Below, one piece after another: positions 34,348 to 45,340 of a stretch of DNA of 64,000 bases. Source of the DNA: Cercis canadensis (taxonomy: Eukaryota > Streptophyta > Magnoliopsida > Fabales > Fabaceae); assembly GCA_003255065.1 (NCBI GenBank), contig QAOA01005780.1:38689-102688 (forward strand). Direction: 5' to 3'. The notes under the pieces are model-generated. The model had not been told where the DNA came from and ran no database searches. It worked only from the letters and a program-made list of their open reading frames with translations. A program made the translations under genes and the position numbers. The first letter of the stretch is position 1. Every line of letters starts with the position of its first letter.

Positions 34348-37300
34348 ATGGCAGCTGGAATGGTGGGTGGGGTTTTTCTCTCTGCTTTTGTCCAGACTCT
34401 GTTTGACAGAATGGCCAGTCGTGAGATGGCAGATTTTATAAAGGGAATAAAACGGGATAATGATCCTAACCTGCTGGACAAGTTGAAGATAGCAGCACGT
34501 TCCGTTGATGCGCTGGTTAACCATGCAGAGGAGAGGCAAGCTACAAATTTGCACATAAGGGAGTGGCTGAATGATCTAAAAGATGCCATGTTTGAAGCAG
34601 ATGACCTTTTAGATGAGATTACTACAACAGCTTCACGTCACAAAGTGGAAGCTGAGTTGGAGGGTGGCGCAAGCGAGGTAAATCACTTTTTACCTGCTTC
34701 CCTTGGTCAATTTAGTGAACGAATGAAGGCTGTAATTGAGAAGTTAGAAAATCTTGTGAAACAAAAGGATGTCCTGGGTTTGAGGGAAGGAGTGAGTGCA
34801 GTACCTTCAACAAAACTTCAAACTACTTCCATAGCTGGAAAATCTCGTGTATATGGAAGGGATGGAGACAAAGAATCCATTATGAAATTGTTGCTATCAG
34901 ATTCTGGTAGTGATAGGATTTGTATCCTCCCCATAGTTGGAATGGGTGGAGTTGGGAAGACCACCCTTGCTCAACTTGTCTATAATGATGATTCAGTAAG
35001 GGAGTATTTTGAGATCAAAGCATGGGTTTGTGTTACCCAAGATTTTGATGTCTTCAAATTGACTCAAACTATTCTAGAGGCAATTCCTTTGACATGTGAT
35101 TCAATGGATCTTAATCAGCAACAAATTAAACTGAAAGAGTTCATTGATAACAAGAAATTTCTGGTTGTTTTAGATGACGTCTGGAATGAGGATTATATTG
35201 TTTGGGAAAATCTACTGCGTCCTTTGGAATTTGGAGCCAAAGGAAGTAAGATCATTGTCACAACACGGAGTGAAAAAGTTGCATCAGCAATGCTCACTTT
35301 TCCACTTCCAATTTACCATTTAAAACCGCTAAAAGATGATGATTGTTGGATGCTGTTTGCAAACAATGTGTTTGATGGGAGGAAGTTCTATGGGCATAAT
35401 AAGTTGGAAGATGTTGGTATGAAAATAGTAAAGAAATGTGGTGGACTGCCATTGGCAGCAAAAGCTGTTGGCGGTCTTTTGCGCTCTAAAGTAGATGTAA
35501 ATGAATGGGAGAAGGTATTGGAAAGTGATATATGGGATTTTCCAAATGATAGGTGCAATATTCTTCCAGCTCTTATGTTGAGCTATCTCTATCTTCCCTC
35601 AACTCTTCAGCGTTGTTTTGCTTATTGTTCCATATTTCCGAACAACTATCAATTTAAAAAGAAGAATCTAGTGAGATTGTGGATAGCAGAAGATCTTCTT
35701 CAACATCCCAAAGAAAATAGAAGGTTGGAACAGGTGGGTAAGGAATGCTTCAATGATCTAATATCTAGATCATTCTTTCAGCAATCAAGTAAGAAAAGCT
35801 TTATTATTCATGATCTCATGAATGATTTAGCTGAATTTGTCTCTGGAGAATTCTGCTTCAGATTGGATGGTAAAATGACATGTCACATGTCAGAAAGAAC
35901 TCGTCATATGTCATATTCCAAGGTGCGGTTGGATAATTCAAAGAAAATCGTGGGTATGGCCACATGTAAAAAGCTACGTACCTTTCTTCCATCACAGGTG
36001 CTGTCATGGTCTAGATGCTTAAATAACGAGGCTGTGAGTGGCTTACTTTCAAATCTAACATATTTGAGGGTGCTTTCTCTCTCACACTGTCGTAATTTGA
36101 CAGTTATTCCTGATTCACTTGGTGATTTAATACATTTAAGATATTTAGACCTCTCTCTCACTGCAATCTCCAAATTACCCAACTCCACAGGTTCTTTGTA
36201 CAATTTGCAGACTTTACTCTTGACAAATTGTGCTTCTCTTTCGGAATTGCCACTCAACATGGGAAGGCTTACCAATTTAAGTTGTTTGGATATTAGGGGA
36301 ACAAAATTAAGTCGGATGCCGTCACATATGGGGAGATTACGAAACCTTCAGACTTTAACAGAATTCATTATAGGTAATGAATGTGGGTCTGGCATCAAAG
36401 AGTTGAATGGACTTTCCTTTATTAAGGGTAAGCTTTCTATTTCAAATTTGCAAAATGTAGTTGATTCTGAAGATGCTATGGAGGCTAATCTGTGGGGTAA
36501 GGAAAAACTTAATGAGTTGGTGTTGAAATGGACGGGAAATGCAGATAATTCAGAACAAGTTAGAAGTGTACTCAACCAGTTGCAGCCTCCTAAAACCTTG
36601 AAAAAGCTTACCATTAAAGGTTATGGTAGCACATCATTCCCAGATTGGTTAGGAGATCGTCAATTCTCAAATATAGCGTCCATATGCTTTTATGCTTGTA
36701 AGAATTGCATCTTATTGCCACCTCTTGGGGAATTGCCCTCCCTCCTATCCCTGTCATTAGTGGGGTTTACTAATGTAGTTTCTGTTGGTGATGAGTTTTA
36801 TAATAGTCCTTCTCAGGTGGTGAACCAATCCCAAAGACAAGTGATTAGACCATTTAGGTCCCTTGTAACTTTGCGATTTGAGAACATGCCCCAGTGGCAG
36901 GAATGGTTTCCTTTTGGGAATGAAGATGCAGCAGAAGGAGCATTTCCTCGTCTTCAAAAACTTTATATAAAGGATTGCCCAAAACTGATGAGCTTGCCCC
37001 AAAAGCTACATTCTCTAGCAGAACTTGTGATCACAAAATGTCAACAACTTGAAGCTACAGTTCCCACAGCTGTCTGCAAATTACAACTAGAATGTTGTGG
37101 AAAGGTGTCAATGAAGGAACTGCTACCCCGCTTGTCGGATCTGACCATCAACGGATATGATGCAGTAGTGTTGCCCTTAGTGGGAATTGACAACAGAAAT
37201 TCTTGTATTGAAAAGTTGAGCATTTCGAGCTGTCCTCTCATTATTGAGCTTCCTGTTAATGGCATTGCAGACAAATTGAAGTCTCTCAGCATTACAAAAT

Positions 37301-38133
37301 GTGGGAAAATAGAGTTTCCTATTAACCAATGCTTTGCATATCTCGAGTTTCTAAGCATGAAATTTAGCTGTGATTCTCTGAAGTCCTTCATCTTGGATTT
37401 CTTTCCGAAGCTGAGCCATCTTGATATAGAAGGATGTCAGAATCTAGAATCTCTTTCTCTTTCAGGTACTCATGTGCAGGTTTTTACCACTCTCAAGTCT
37501 TTAAGGATCAGTGAATGTCCAAATTTCATGTCTTTTCCAGAAAGTGGACTCTCAGCTCCAAACCTGACTTTTTTCCTCATTGATAACTGTAAGAATTTGA
37601 AGTCACTACCTCATCAGATGAATAGCATGCTGCCTTCCCTTGTGACTTTGAACATATGGCTTTGTCCAGAACTCGAGTCATTCTCAGAAGGAGGTTTGCC
37701 AAAAAGTTTGAATTCACTTGAGATCTTTCACTGTGATAAACTCTTCACTAAGAGGAAGGAATGGGATTTGCAAAAACTCCCCTCTCTTCGAAGCTTTGGT
37801 ATGAAAGCTGCATGCAAAGATGGGGAATCCTTTCCAGAAAAATGGTTACTGCCCTCCACTCTGACTTCCCTTTATATCCGAAAACTTGAGAATTTGAAGT
37901 GTCTACATGAGGGAGGCCTTCAGCACATGACATCTCTTGAGAATCTGGGGATAGGAGGCTGTTCAGAACTTAACTGTATGCCAGAGAAACTTCCTGCCTC
38001 ACTTACTGCCCTGCATATCTGGAACTCTCCATTGCTTGAACAAAGATGCAAAGGGGAGAAATCCAAAGATTGGCACAAAATTGCTCACATTCCCCTTATA
38101 CGCATCAACAGAAAATTAATCAGATATGACTAA
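34348..38133 (+). CDS. CNL disease-resistance protein, RPP13-like/R13L1 type (CNL2)
   Basis: Intracellular NLR immune receptor, paralogous to CNL1. One intact exon of 1261 residues starts at the ATG 34348 (MAAGMVGGVFLSAF, in GCCATGG context); the open frame runs 27 codons further upstream, but those are not family-like. Coiled coil about 1-150 with EADDLLDE (83-90). NB-ARC: P-loop GMGGVGKTT (198-206), RNBS-A FEIKAWVCVT (221-230), kinase-2 LVVLDDVW (272-279), RNBS-B GSKIIVTTRS (299-308), GLPL (366-369), RNBS-D CFAYCSIFP (423-431). The MHD motif reads IHD (487-489), a conservative Met-to-Ile change in the nucleotide-sensing position. LRRs fill about 560-1240, ending with the family signature QRCKGEKSKDWHKIAHI. 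Stop TAA. A 3 x 110-bp tandem repeat lies about 560 bp downstream. Confidence 0.95.
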   Translation: MAAGMVGGVFLSAFVQTLFDRMASREMADFIKGIKRDNDPNLLDKLKIAARSVDALVNHAEERQATNLHIREWLNDLKDAMFEADDLLDEITTTASRHKVEAELEGGASEVNHFLPASLGQFSERMKAVIEKLENLVKQKDVLGLREGVSAVPSTKLQTTSIAGKSRVYGRDGDKESIMKLLLSDSGSDRICILPIVGMGGVGKTTLAQLVYNDDSVREYFEIKAWVCVTQDFDVFKLTQTILEAIPLTCDSMDLNQQQIKLKEFIDNKKFLVVLDDVWNEDYIVWENLLRPLEFGAKGSKIIVTTRSEKVASAMLTFPLPIYHLKPLKDDDCWMLFANNVFDGRKFYGHNKLEDVGMKIVKKCGGLPLAAKAVGGLLRSKVDVNEWEKVLESDIWDFPNDRCNILPALMLSYLYLPSTLQRCFAYCSIFPNNYQFKKKNLVRLWIAEDLLQHPKENRRLEQVGKECFNDLISRSFFQQSSKKSFIIHDLMNDLAEFVSGEFCFRLDGKMTCHMSERTRHMSYSKVRLDNSKKIVGMATCKKLRTFLPSQVLSWSRCLNNEAVSGLLSNLTYLRVLSLSHCRNLTVIPDSLGDLIHLRYLDLSLTAISKLPNSTGSLYNLQTLLLTNCASLSELPLNMGRLTNLSCLDIRGTKLSRMPSHMGRLRNLQTLTEFIIGNECGSGIKELNGLSFIKGKLSISNLQNVVDSEDAMEANLWGKEKLNELVLKWTGNADNSEQVRSVLNQLQPPKTLKKLTIKGYGSTSFPDWLGDRQFSNIASICFYACKNCILLPPLGELPSLLSLSLVGFTNVVSVGDEFYNSPSQVVNQSQRQVIRPFRSLVTLRFENMPQWQEWFPFGNEDAAEGAFPRLQKLYIKDCPKLMSLPQKLHSLAELVITKCQQLEATVPTAVCKLQLECCGKVSMKELLPRLSDLTINGYDAVVLPLVGIDNRNSCIEKLSISSCPLIIELPVNGIADKLKSLSITKCGKIEFPINQCFAYLEFLSMKFSCDSLKSFILDFFPKLSHLDIEGCQNLESLSLSGTHVQVFTTLKSLRISECPNFMSFPESGLSAPNLTFFLIDNCKNLKSLPHQMNSMLPSLVTLNIWLCPELESFSEGGLPKSLNSLEIFHCDKLFTKRKEWDLQKLPSLRSFGMKAACKDGESFPEKWLLPSTLTSLYIRKLENLKCLHEGGLQHMTSLENLGIGGCSELNCMPEKLPASLTALHIWNSPLLEQRCKGEKSKDWHKIAHIPLIRINRKLIRYD

Positions 38134-38696
38134 ACTTCCAAATCTGGGATTTTACATATCCCTGTTCAGGTACTTGCTAGATATTACATTACACTTGATG
38201 CCTGTTATACACATTCAAATTTTTCATGTTATAAGTGCTACATTGGTTTCAATCATCAAGTACAGGAAATCTAGCAGAGCTGCCTGAAGTGTATGATAGG
38301 GTTCTTAGATGTATAAGTTTTCATAAAGTAATAAGTGGCTACTCAATCATATATTTTCAGATATTGCAGTTAAGAGTTTATCGGCTTTAAATTCTACTAT
38401 CTGTTAGCATTTTAACCTGACTGCTTTGTGTATTTTTTGCTTGCATATTCCGGCTGGGTATTGAAGAGCAAATGGAGGTTGCAGTGCAGAGTCAAAAGGT
38501 GCAGGGGCATATACTGAAGAAGATGAAGTACTTGTGGAATGTTACACGTGAAGTTCAGTTCTGCACTTGCTTCCTTGCATCCTTGACCAGAAATTTCTTT
38601 AACTCTCCAAATCATTCCACTTTACTCCGTTACGTACTATCAATTTATATGGCTTGTCCTAGTTTGAGATTTTGCTATGTTGTCTAAACCAGCTCC

Positions 38697-39026
38697 ATGA
38701 AATTTGATTATGGATATCCAGTGATTTACAAGCATTATATATGAACATTACAATGAGTCCAACTAGTGAATTGCAGTAAATGAAGTTAGGGTTATGTACT
38801 CCGCCTATGAAATTTGATTATGGATATCCAGTGATTTACAAGCATTATATATGAACATTACAATGAGTCCAACTAGTGAATTGCAGTAAATGAAGTTAGG
38901 GTTATGTACTCCACCTATGAAATTTGATTATGGATATCCAGTGATCTACAAGCATTATATATGAACATTACAATGAGTCCAACTAGTGAATTGCAGTAAA
39001 TGAAGTTAGGGTTATGTACTCCACCT
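38697..39026. repeat. Three tandem copies of a 110-bp unit
   Basis: Units 38697-38806, 38807-38916 and 38917-39026 begin ATGAAATTTGATTATGGAT and end TACTCC(G/A)CCT. They differ at only a few bases, so the amplification is recent. They sit downstream of CNL2 and 70 bp before the single N at 39097, so a copy-number error in the assembly is possible. Confidence 0.9.
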
Positions 39027-41105
39027 ATCAGGCTATCATGCGCAGAGAACAAACTAAGATCACACAAATAAATTATTCAGTCTGTTTAATCATATANCCG
39101 ACAAACATAGGTCCAGTCTGGCAAACGTTGGTTGTTGTTTGGTTGGGGAACCGTTGTAAAAGCCCATTGATTAGAAGAACTCTATGAAAGCAGAAAGAGA
39201 ATTTTGACAAAACTTCCTTTTGAAACATTTTCTTCTCTAATCTTCAATTTGCACAGCTTACAAAACTACACTCAGCTGGTGCTCTTGAACATAACTACGC
39301 CCATGTTAATAATTGCACCCCAGAAATTTCTTTCCTTAGTTTGTTAAACCATCTTCCACAAAATGATCGAGCTTCGCATTCCCACATAATTCAGAGAATT
39401 CATATGAACAGGGGGTAGAAAATGTCAGAATGTGGGCGCCATTGCAATGTGATGGTGATCATGAAGAGGCTTGGTGGTCGCCATTCTTTTCTGGGTCAGT
39501 TTTCTTCTTCTCTTGCTTTGCCTCTATTGTAGTTGTTTGGGAACGAAATTACACCTGCATTGTGTTTGATATAATGCGAAGAGCTAATTTGTGCCTTGGC
39601 TTAACAATTATCTTAGTATTCATGGGTATGCTTGGTTTTGTAGCTTAGAATAGCAATCTTATCATTTCTAACTTCTAAGAATGCTAGAAATGTAGTTATA
39701 GTTAGAGGGCTGCAATCCTATGCATGGCACTGGTACTACAATCATGGGGGTCCGGTTTATGACCTTACTTTTGGATAATGTTCTAGAAATTATAGTACAA
39801 TCTAATACTTGGTATTAGTATGTGGAGCGTCCAAAGTATCTCGTACCATGAGTCATTTTTATAATGATTGGTTTTGATGTTTGTACTTGAGCTTTGAGTT
39901 GTGTCTTCCATCTCTTTTAAAAAATATTATGATAAAGTATCATCAAGTGGATCTACAATTTTTGTGGATTGGCCTTTTTGTTGTTTCCTTTTTCTGGATA
40001 GTTCTGCCAATTTCAATGGGTAAATATTGTTGGTTGTCTCCTGTGCATGACTTTAGGAGTAAACTTCTATTCAGACAGTATAGTATTGTTAAAATGGTGT
40101 GTTCAGAACTGTAACTAGAAAACTTAGCAGCTTGTACTGCAGTATGGGGAAGAAGCTGTATTGGAGACTGCTTTAAGTTATTCTGGCCTGCCCCATTCAT
40201 TCTGGGCTTTTCTGATCTAATGCAATCCTGTTTTGTTTTTCATTTCAATTACTGGAAGAATTTTTGAGAGATAAATTTTTGGCAGTTACTTGTGTGATGA
40301 GTATTTAGGGAGTGAGTAATACTAAAGGAATTGTAATAAAACAAAAATAGGGAATGAGTATTACTAGTTCCTAGCTAAGTCTGATCTCTACCATGTTGCA
40401 TACAGAAAATTTATCAGATCTTGTCTATTGGAAGCAGTGAATGTAAATAATAAACAAGTGACTCCCTAAAGTTAGACATAACAAAAGACATGGTGTCTAC
40501 TTCCCTGCGGGTGATAAGACCCAGTTTTGTATTGGTTGCAACTTGTTTTTGGATCTCAGTTGAAAGGAGGGCAAGTATTTTGCACGCATAAAAGTGGATA
40601 GTTATAGACTGATTTATTTAAGGCATGTGACTAAACATCAATGGCATTTTCGTTTTCATTGTTATTACAAAAGCTATCTTAATTTAAAGGGGGATTCATT
40701 AAGAACTATAATTTTGTTGAACCATGCTTTTTCATTCTTTCTTATTCTTTTTTCTTGTTTTCCGTGTTTCCTTCTATGTTCCACACATTTGTCCATTAAC
40801 CAACTGGGATCTGGTGTTCTTCAACCCAAAAGTTCTAACCATCTGCATTCTGAAATGACTTATATCATTCTGAATATGAATAGGAAACTTATGAGCTTGA
40901 CTTCTTGGTTGAATTATTTAGTCAATTGAAACTATCACTTATTCAAGAAAAGTTCGAGAAGGTCATTCCACTATTACATGTAGTTACGTCCACTAGTTTC
41001 CTCAAAACTTATAGGAAAGAATCATTAAGATTCACATAAGGGTTTGAGTTTGGATGCTACTGTGCAGTTGAGGGAAATTCAACTACAGTAGATGTTATTG
41101 CAGTT
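39027..41105. other. Intergenic spacer
   Basis: Includes an N at 39097 without flanking duplication. An open frame at 39430-39648 (73 codons, hydrophobic stretches) has no recognised domain and no homologue I can name. No other gene signal. Confidence 0.4.
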
Positions 41106-41374
41106 TTACAGTAAGGCCAAGTCTACAATACAAAGGGCTGAAAATGGCAAATGGCTGAGATGGTTTGATGGACAACTTGGTTATCAGGTCTTTCTAATAA
41201 TAACATAGTAGCTTAATATTTTAGTTAAATTATAGATTGACCCCATTTATCAAAATCAACCTCATCGCACCTTCCTAGAGCAAGTCCATGAGAAGAAGTC
41301 TCCATGTGCCAATTGAGGCAATTGAAGCTCTTGCAGGAGTACTTGTCCCAGATGATATTGGAGTCAGGGAGAGA

Positions 41375-41680
41375 AGCTCAGTGCTTTACAAATTTGATCA
41401 GGGAGGTTATCTTCCTCTTGCCTTTGTTGCAGTACTAATGTTCATCATGTACATTTGGAACGCCGTGCACTGAAAGAGTATCATGAGTTGGAAAATAAGA
41501 TTTCTGCAGAAACGGTTGAAGAGATTCTCACTGATACAGAGTTTTGTAGAATACCTGGTCTGGCCATATTCTACTCAGAGCTTCCTCAAAGCATCCCACC
41601 CATTTTCAAGCATTATGTGGAAAATGTGCCAGCATTGCTCCGTTCTTGTCTTTGTGTGCATCAAGTCATTACCAATTAGT
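41375..41680 (+). pseudogene. Captured HAK/KUP/KT potassium-transporter fragment
   Basis: The reading starts SSVLYKFDQGGYLPLAFVAV, the last transmembrane region of plant HAK/KUP potassium transporters, and continues into the cytosolic tail: HELENKIS, CRIPGLAIFYSEL, IPPIFKHYVENVPA, then VLVFVCIKSLPIS. Two frameshifts break it, one near 41468 (just after YIWNAVH) and one near 41640 (after NVPAL). Only about 100 residues of a family of 750-850 are present and there is no start or intron. It lies inside the Pack-MULE and ends sharply near 41680. Confidence 0.85.
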
Positions 41681-41689
41681 TCGGGGGAA

Positions 41690-41985
41690 GTGAAGAATGG
41701 CAGCCTCTGCTACAACGGCACATGCAGTGGCACCAATCCCCTCAGTGCCGCCGCCAAATTCATGGTGGTTGTCACCACCGTCACATTATAGAGCTTCATT
41801 CTCGCCGCAAAACCCCCAATTCCACCCCCAACATCGAGGCCCAAACGCAGAACAGATTTTTCCGATTTTGCAAGTTGCAGCAATTGCTGAATTGGGAGAT
41901 CCAATTCGGATTTGTAGCTCATGAATTTGCTGATTTCACAAGATGGGTCGAAACCCAGATTGGGATGCTTCGGGTTGAGGAATTT
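41690..41985 (-). pseudogene. Captured SAM-dependent methyltransferase fragment
   Basis: On the minus strand the translation contains FMSYKSELDLPIQQLLQLAK, then LRLGLDVGGGIGGFAARM (the glycine-rich SAM-binding motif I), then NVTVVTTTMNL and ALRGLVPLHVPL, matching plant putative methyltransferases of the At1g29790-like group. After HVPL a TAG stop stands where Gln is usual, and matching sequence (QRLPFF) continues beyond it to the junction with the transporter fragment. A few residues are missing between TTTMNL and ALRGL. It is opposite in orientation to the transporter fragment. Confidence 0.75.
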
Positions 41986-42166
41986 GGGAGAGGAGAATAA
42001 AAGTAAATACATAAATTTTATGGGGCCAAAATACAATTAACTATTTACAGTCAATATTAAGTCACTTCATCTGGAATGTACACGTGGCTTAATCTCAGCC
42101 ATTGATTGCCATTTGCACCGGTACCCATTTTCAGCCCTTTGTATTGTAGACTTGGCCTTACAGTAA

Positions 42167-45099
42167 ATTGTTCCCCAGTCTTGCTTATGTATGATAATCG
42201 CAAACCTTCCTGTCTTAAATGCCATCAAGAAAGTACCTTGGATGGCTTTTGGAAATCTAGTGTTTCTTGTGATATTATCATTATCTTGAAATCAATATTG
42301 TCAATAAACAGCCAGTGTGAAAAATTTGAAGCATAAATATCAGTTCTGTAAGAATTCTTAAAATTCAATCAGAGTAGATTTTTAGGAAATGCATATAGTT
42401 TTGTTTCTTAAAAACTCTCTAATTCTACTGTTTCTGTTGTGTCTTAACTTTTAAATATAGAATTTCTTCTGATAATAACATGCTTACCTTAATTGATGGT
42501 CACATTATGACATTTAGTTTCCTTGGTATTTGTTATCAACAAACAGGCCCTTCAATAGTCAGTTATTTTGGTGCGTCATTATCAAATCCCCATTGCTTTT
42601 TCTCTTCTTTAATTTAGTTGTTATCACTTATGACTCTTTTCTCTCTCACTACACTTTTCTTGTTACAACGTTGACACATGGTGACTCAACCTTCTTCTAA
42701 ATTCTTTCTTCTAAAGTGAAAGCATTTAGTAATTTGTTGTTTTGATGGATTCATGACCAAGTCCAGGATTCTGGATAGGCCAAGAAGAGAACAAAACTCG
42801 CAATTGTTCTTGCTTGTGGTAACTTAGATGTTATTTTCATGGGGGTACCATAATTTAATGCTGTAGGCTGTTATCCAGGCTTGGACAATCACATGTGTGT
42901 GTGTGTGCCCCAAGAGAAATATGATTCTATGTTTCATATTAGTGATATTAACAACTCTAGATTTCGGATTCCCACTGTGTTTGGATTGTTCATATATGCT
43001 TTGATTAATCTTGGGTCACTTTGTAGGCAGGTGCATATGATTTTGACTGGCATTCACTATAGTTATTATGTCAAAGCTCTTAAGTTCTAATGACTCATAC
43101 TTCTGAAAGAAGAATTGGTTCATGCCTTATGGCATTACAATTCTATGCTCACTTGCTCTGTTTGTTATGCATGATTTGTTCATCTTGTGTCCATCTGCAC
43201 AACTTCCCTTTACAAGTTAATTTTGATGGAAAAATTAAAGGTGGAGCTTAGTATAGGACTATGGAGTTTGTTCTTTCTTATTGCAACTTACCTTATGTCC
43301 TTTTGCAATACTCTATACCTAATAAATGGTTTCTAAATATAGAATTACTCTTGTAAGCAGTGGATCAGCGCAAAGTAAAGAGGTTGAGAATTTTTTTGGT
43401 TCAGTATTTATACTTAGATTAGTATTGCTTATACTTAGAGTTACTCATATTTGCTTATGTCTCTTCTGTAAGTGCTTGTTGTTCCTGTTCTTCAGCTTCA
43501 CTAAAGAATGCATGGCATTCCTCCCGTGGTTAAGTATTAAGTATTCACATTAATGATAGCACTGTATTCTTTTCTAGAATAAGACTGGTCCAAATAATAT
43601 ATTATTATATGCTTCCCTATTGAAAAAGTATAGAGCATGTGTGCATAATATGCAGTTACTTTCTTACATATTGTGGTTAAGGTTTGCCTTACCCTGGCTC
43701 ATTCAGAAGTGACTAATAAGCAGAGAAATGTTATGTAAATTACTAATATAACTAATGTCACGGGTGTATATACCTCATTGCAGTTGCTGGACAAGTTTCT
43801 GGTTTTATCTTGCAAAATCTCATTGGCATTTTGGATAACCTTGAATTATATAACTTCTTGTCACCATGTAACGAGATTCTTTTTTGAGGCTGATTCATTA
43901 AATGGAAATCATTTGCAGGCCTGGAACCCATTATCAAATATTAAATGTCAAGTGGAAGCAATGATTTTTCCTTGCATTCAATTTGTTGGTGCCCAAAAAA
44001 TTACCATCATATTTTGTGAAATTTTCAATAAGATAGTGGGATGGAAATGGTGGGTACCATTTCTGAAAAATCAAATCTAAATGACAGGAAATACAGATAA
44101 TCAAACTCTTCTTAGGAGGTCACCTTTAAAAGAGAAGTACTTTCTTGAATGTACCTGGAGGCTGATGGGATTTTATTTCAGTCATTAAGTGATAAAATTG
44201 AAAATTTCCTTGTTTATGCTGCCATTAGCGTCTCCCAAAAATTTTTCTAAGAAAATTTGGTTTTATTGTTTTTCACTAGGATGTCTGGTACATGATGTTG
44301 AGCTTTTATTTATTTTCAATATTTTTTGGGTTTAACTTTTGCTACAGGATAAAGATTCATTTAGGCACTCACTGCACACTATGTTAACTTTAAACCTGAT
44401 GCAATGAAGTTTCCATCTAGTCATTATACGAATCTGGACCAGATACAACTTTCTATTTTGGACAAGTTGAACATCATATGCCCAACAGTCCAGCAACGTA
44501 TATTCTATTGCCCCACTAGATTTTTGTGTGTCTTTCATTGGGGCAGCGCATGCCCCTTGACCCCTTCTTACTTTCTGAGGGGATTCCTAAGAAAATATAT
44601 TGGTTTATTTGATTCTTGTCATGAAGTACTATTGATGCTGTGGCAGTCAATCTGGCACTGACGTGTAGTTGATTGTAGAGTGCTTTTGACAGAAGATGGA
44701 CCCCTGTTTACCATACAGGATCCTCCACTAGCATATGCTATTGTCAGCAGCGAAGCAACATGATAATTAGCAATGTCATTATGCAAGAAACTATTTCCGT
44801 ATAAGGTAAACGTGTTTCTTTGCATTTTCAATCTTCATAATGGTGTTTATTTTCATAAGCAGTATTCATGTGGATGAAATAATATCACTCAGAAGTTGGA
44901 TTCCGCTTGTTTTCTCGTCTAGCTTCCTTGGGCTAATTTTGCTACTATGTTGATTTTGATAGCTTCCTTGGGCTAGCTTTGGTACCACTCAAATGACTTG
45001 TAATGCATTTTATCTTCAACTATCCTCGCATGCACCTCCTGTCTAAGGTAGGTCCCTTTTTCAGTACATATTCTCAAGCAAAGGTCCTAAGAGTTCCAT
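42167..45099. other. Intergenic spacer
   Basis: No supported gene. Several open frames of 60-100 codons (42881-43090, 43778-44080, 44404-44661) have no recognised domain. TAGCTTCCTTGGGCTA occurs twice, at about 44920 and 44961. Confidence 0.4.
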
Positions 45100-45340
45100 G
45101 GAAAAGTTGGTGCTTTACTTTATCATGTGATCAACATAGTCCCTTGTTTGTGGTTGTTTGTTGTGTGTTATCATAACCAGAAGCAAGTCTTCTGAACCAA
45201 TGCATTCTGCAGTCATCTACGTGGAAAGTTGGTGCTTGACTTCATTATGCCATACCTATAGCCACTTGTGTGCGGCTTTGTTGAGTGATTTGGAAAACAG
45301 AAGCAAGTCTTTTCAATCAATGTATTCTGCAACTTTCACT
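45100..45340. repeat. Diverged tandem duplication of about 120 bp
   Basis: Unit 1 (45100-45221) and unit 2 (45222-45340) share GGAAA(A)GTTGGTGCTT at the start and CAGAAGCAAGTCTT(C/T)T...CAATG(C/T)ATTCTGCA near the end, with about 70-80% identity by eye. Confidence 0.55.

Larger units (their letters stand above)
41115..42157. mobile_element. Pack-MULE carrying fragments of two host genes
   Basis: A 1043-bp element with perfect 33-bp terminal inverted repeats starting GGCCAAGTCTACAATAC (41115-41147 and 42125-42157), with further imperfect matching (CAAATGG, CTGAGAT) inward, flanked by a perfect 9-bp direct repeat TTACAGTAA (41106-41114 and 42158-42166). Long inverted repeats and a 9-bp target define Mutator-like elements. 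There is no transposase. Inside are a HAK/KUP transporter fragment (+, 41375-41680) and a SAM-methyltransferase fragment (-, 41690-41985), so it is a Pack-MULE with two captured host fragments. The segment 41160-41374 is open but unidentified. Confidence 0.85.

Noticed and set aside
39097-39097. N as another false duplication
   Set aside because: The sequences on the two sides of this N do not repeat each other; the nearby 110-bp array ends 70 bp earlier.
39430-39648. 73-codon open frame with hydrophobic stretches
   Set aside because: No recognisable family, no promoter or splice support, and similar frames occur by chance in this spacer.
42881-44661. Several 60-100 codon frames
   Set aside because: Composition is like translated AT-rich spacer; no conserved motif and no consistent exon chain.
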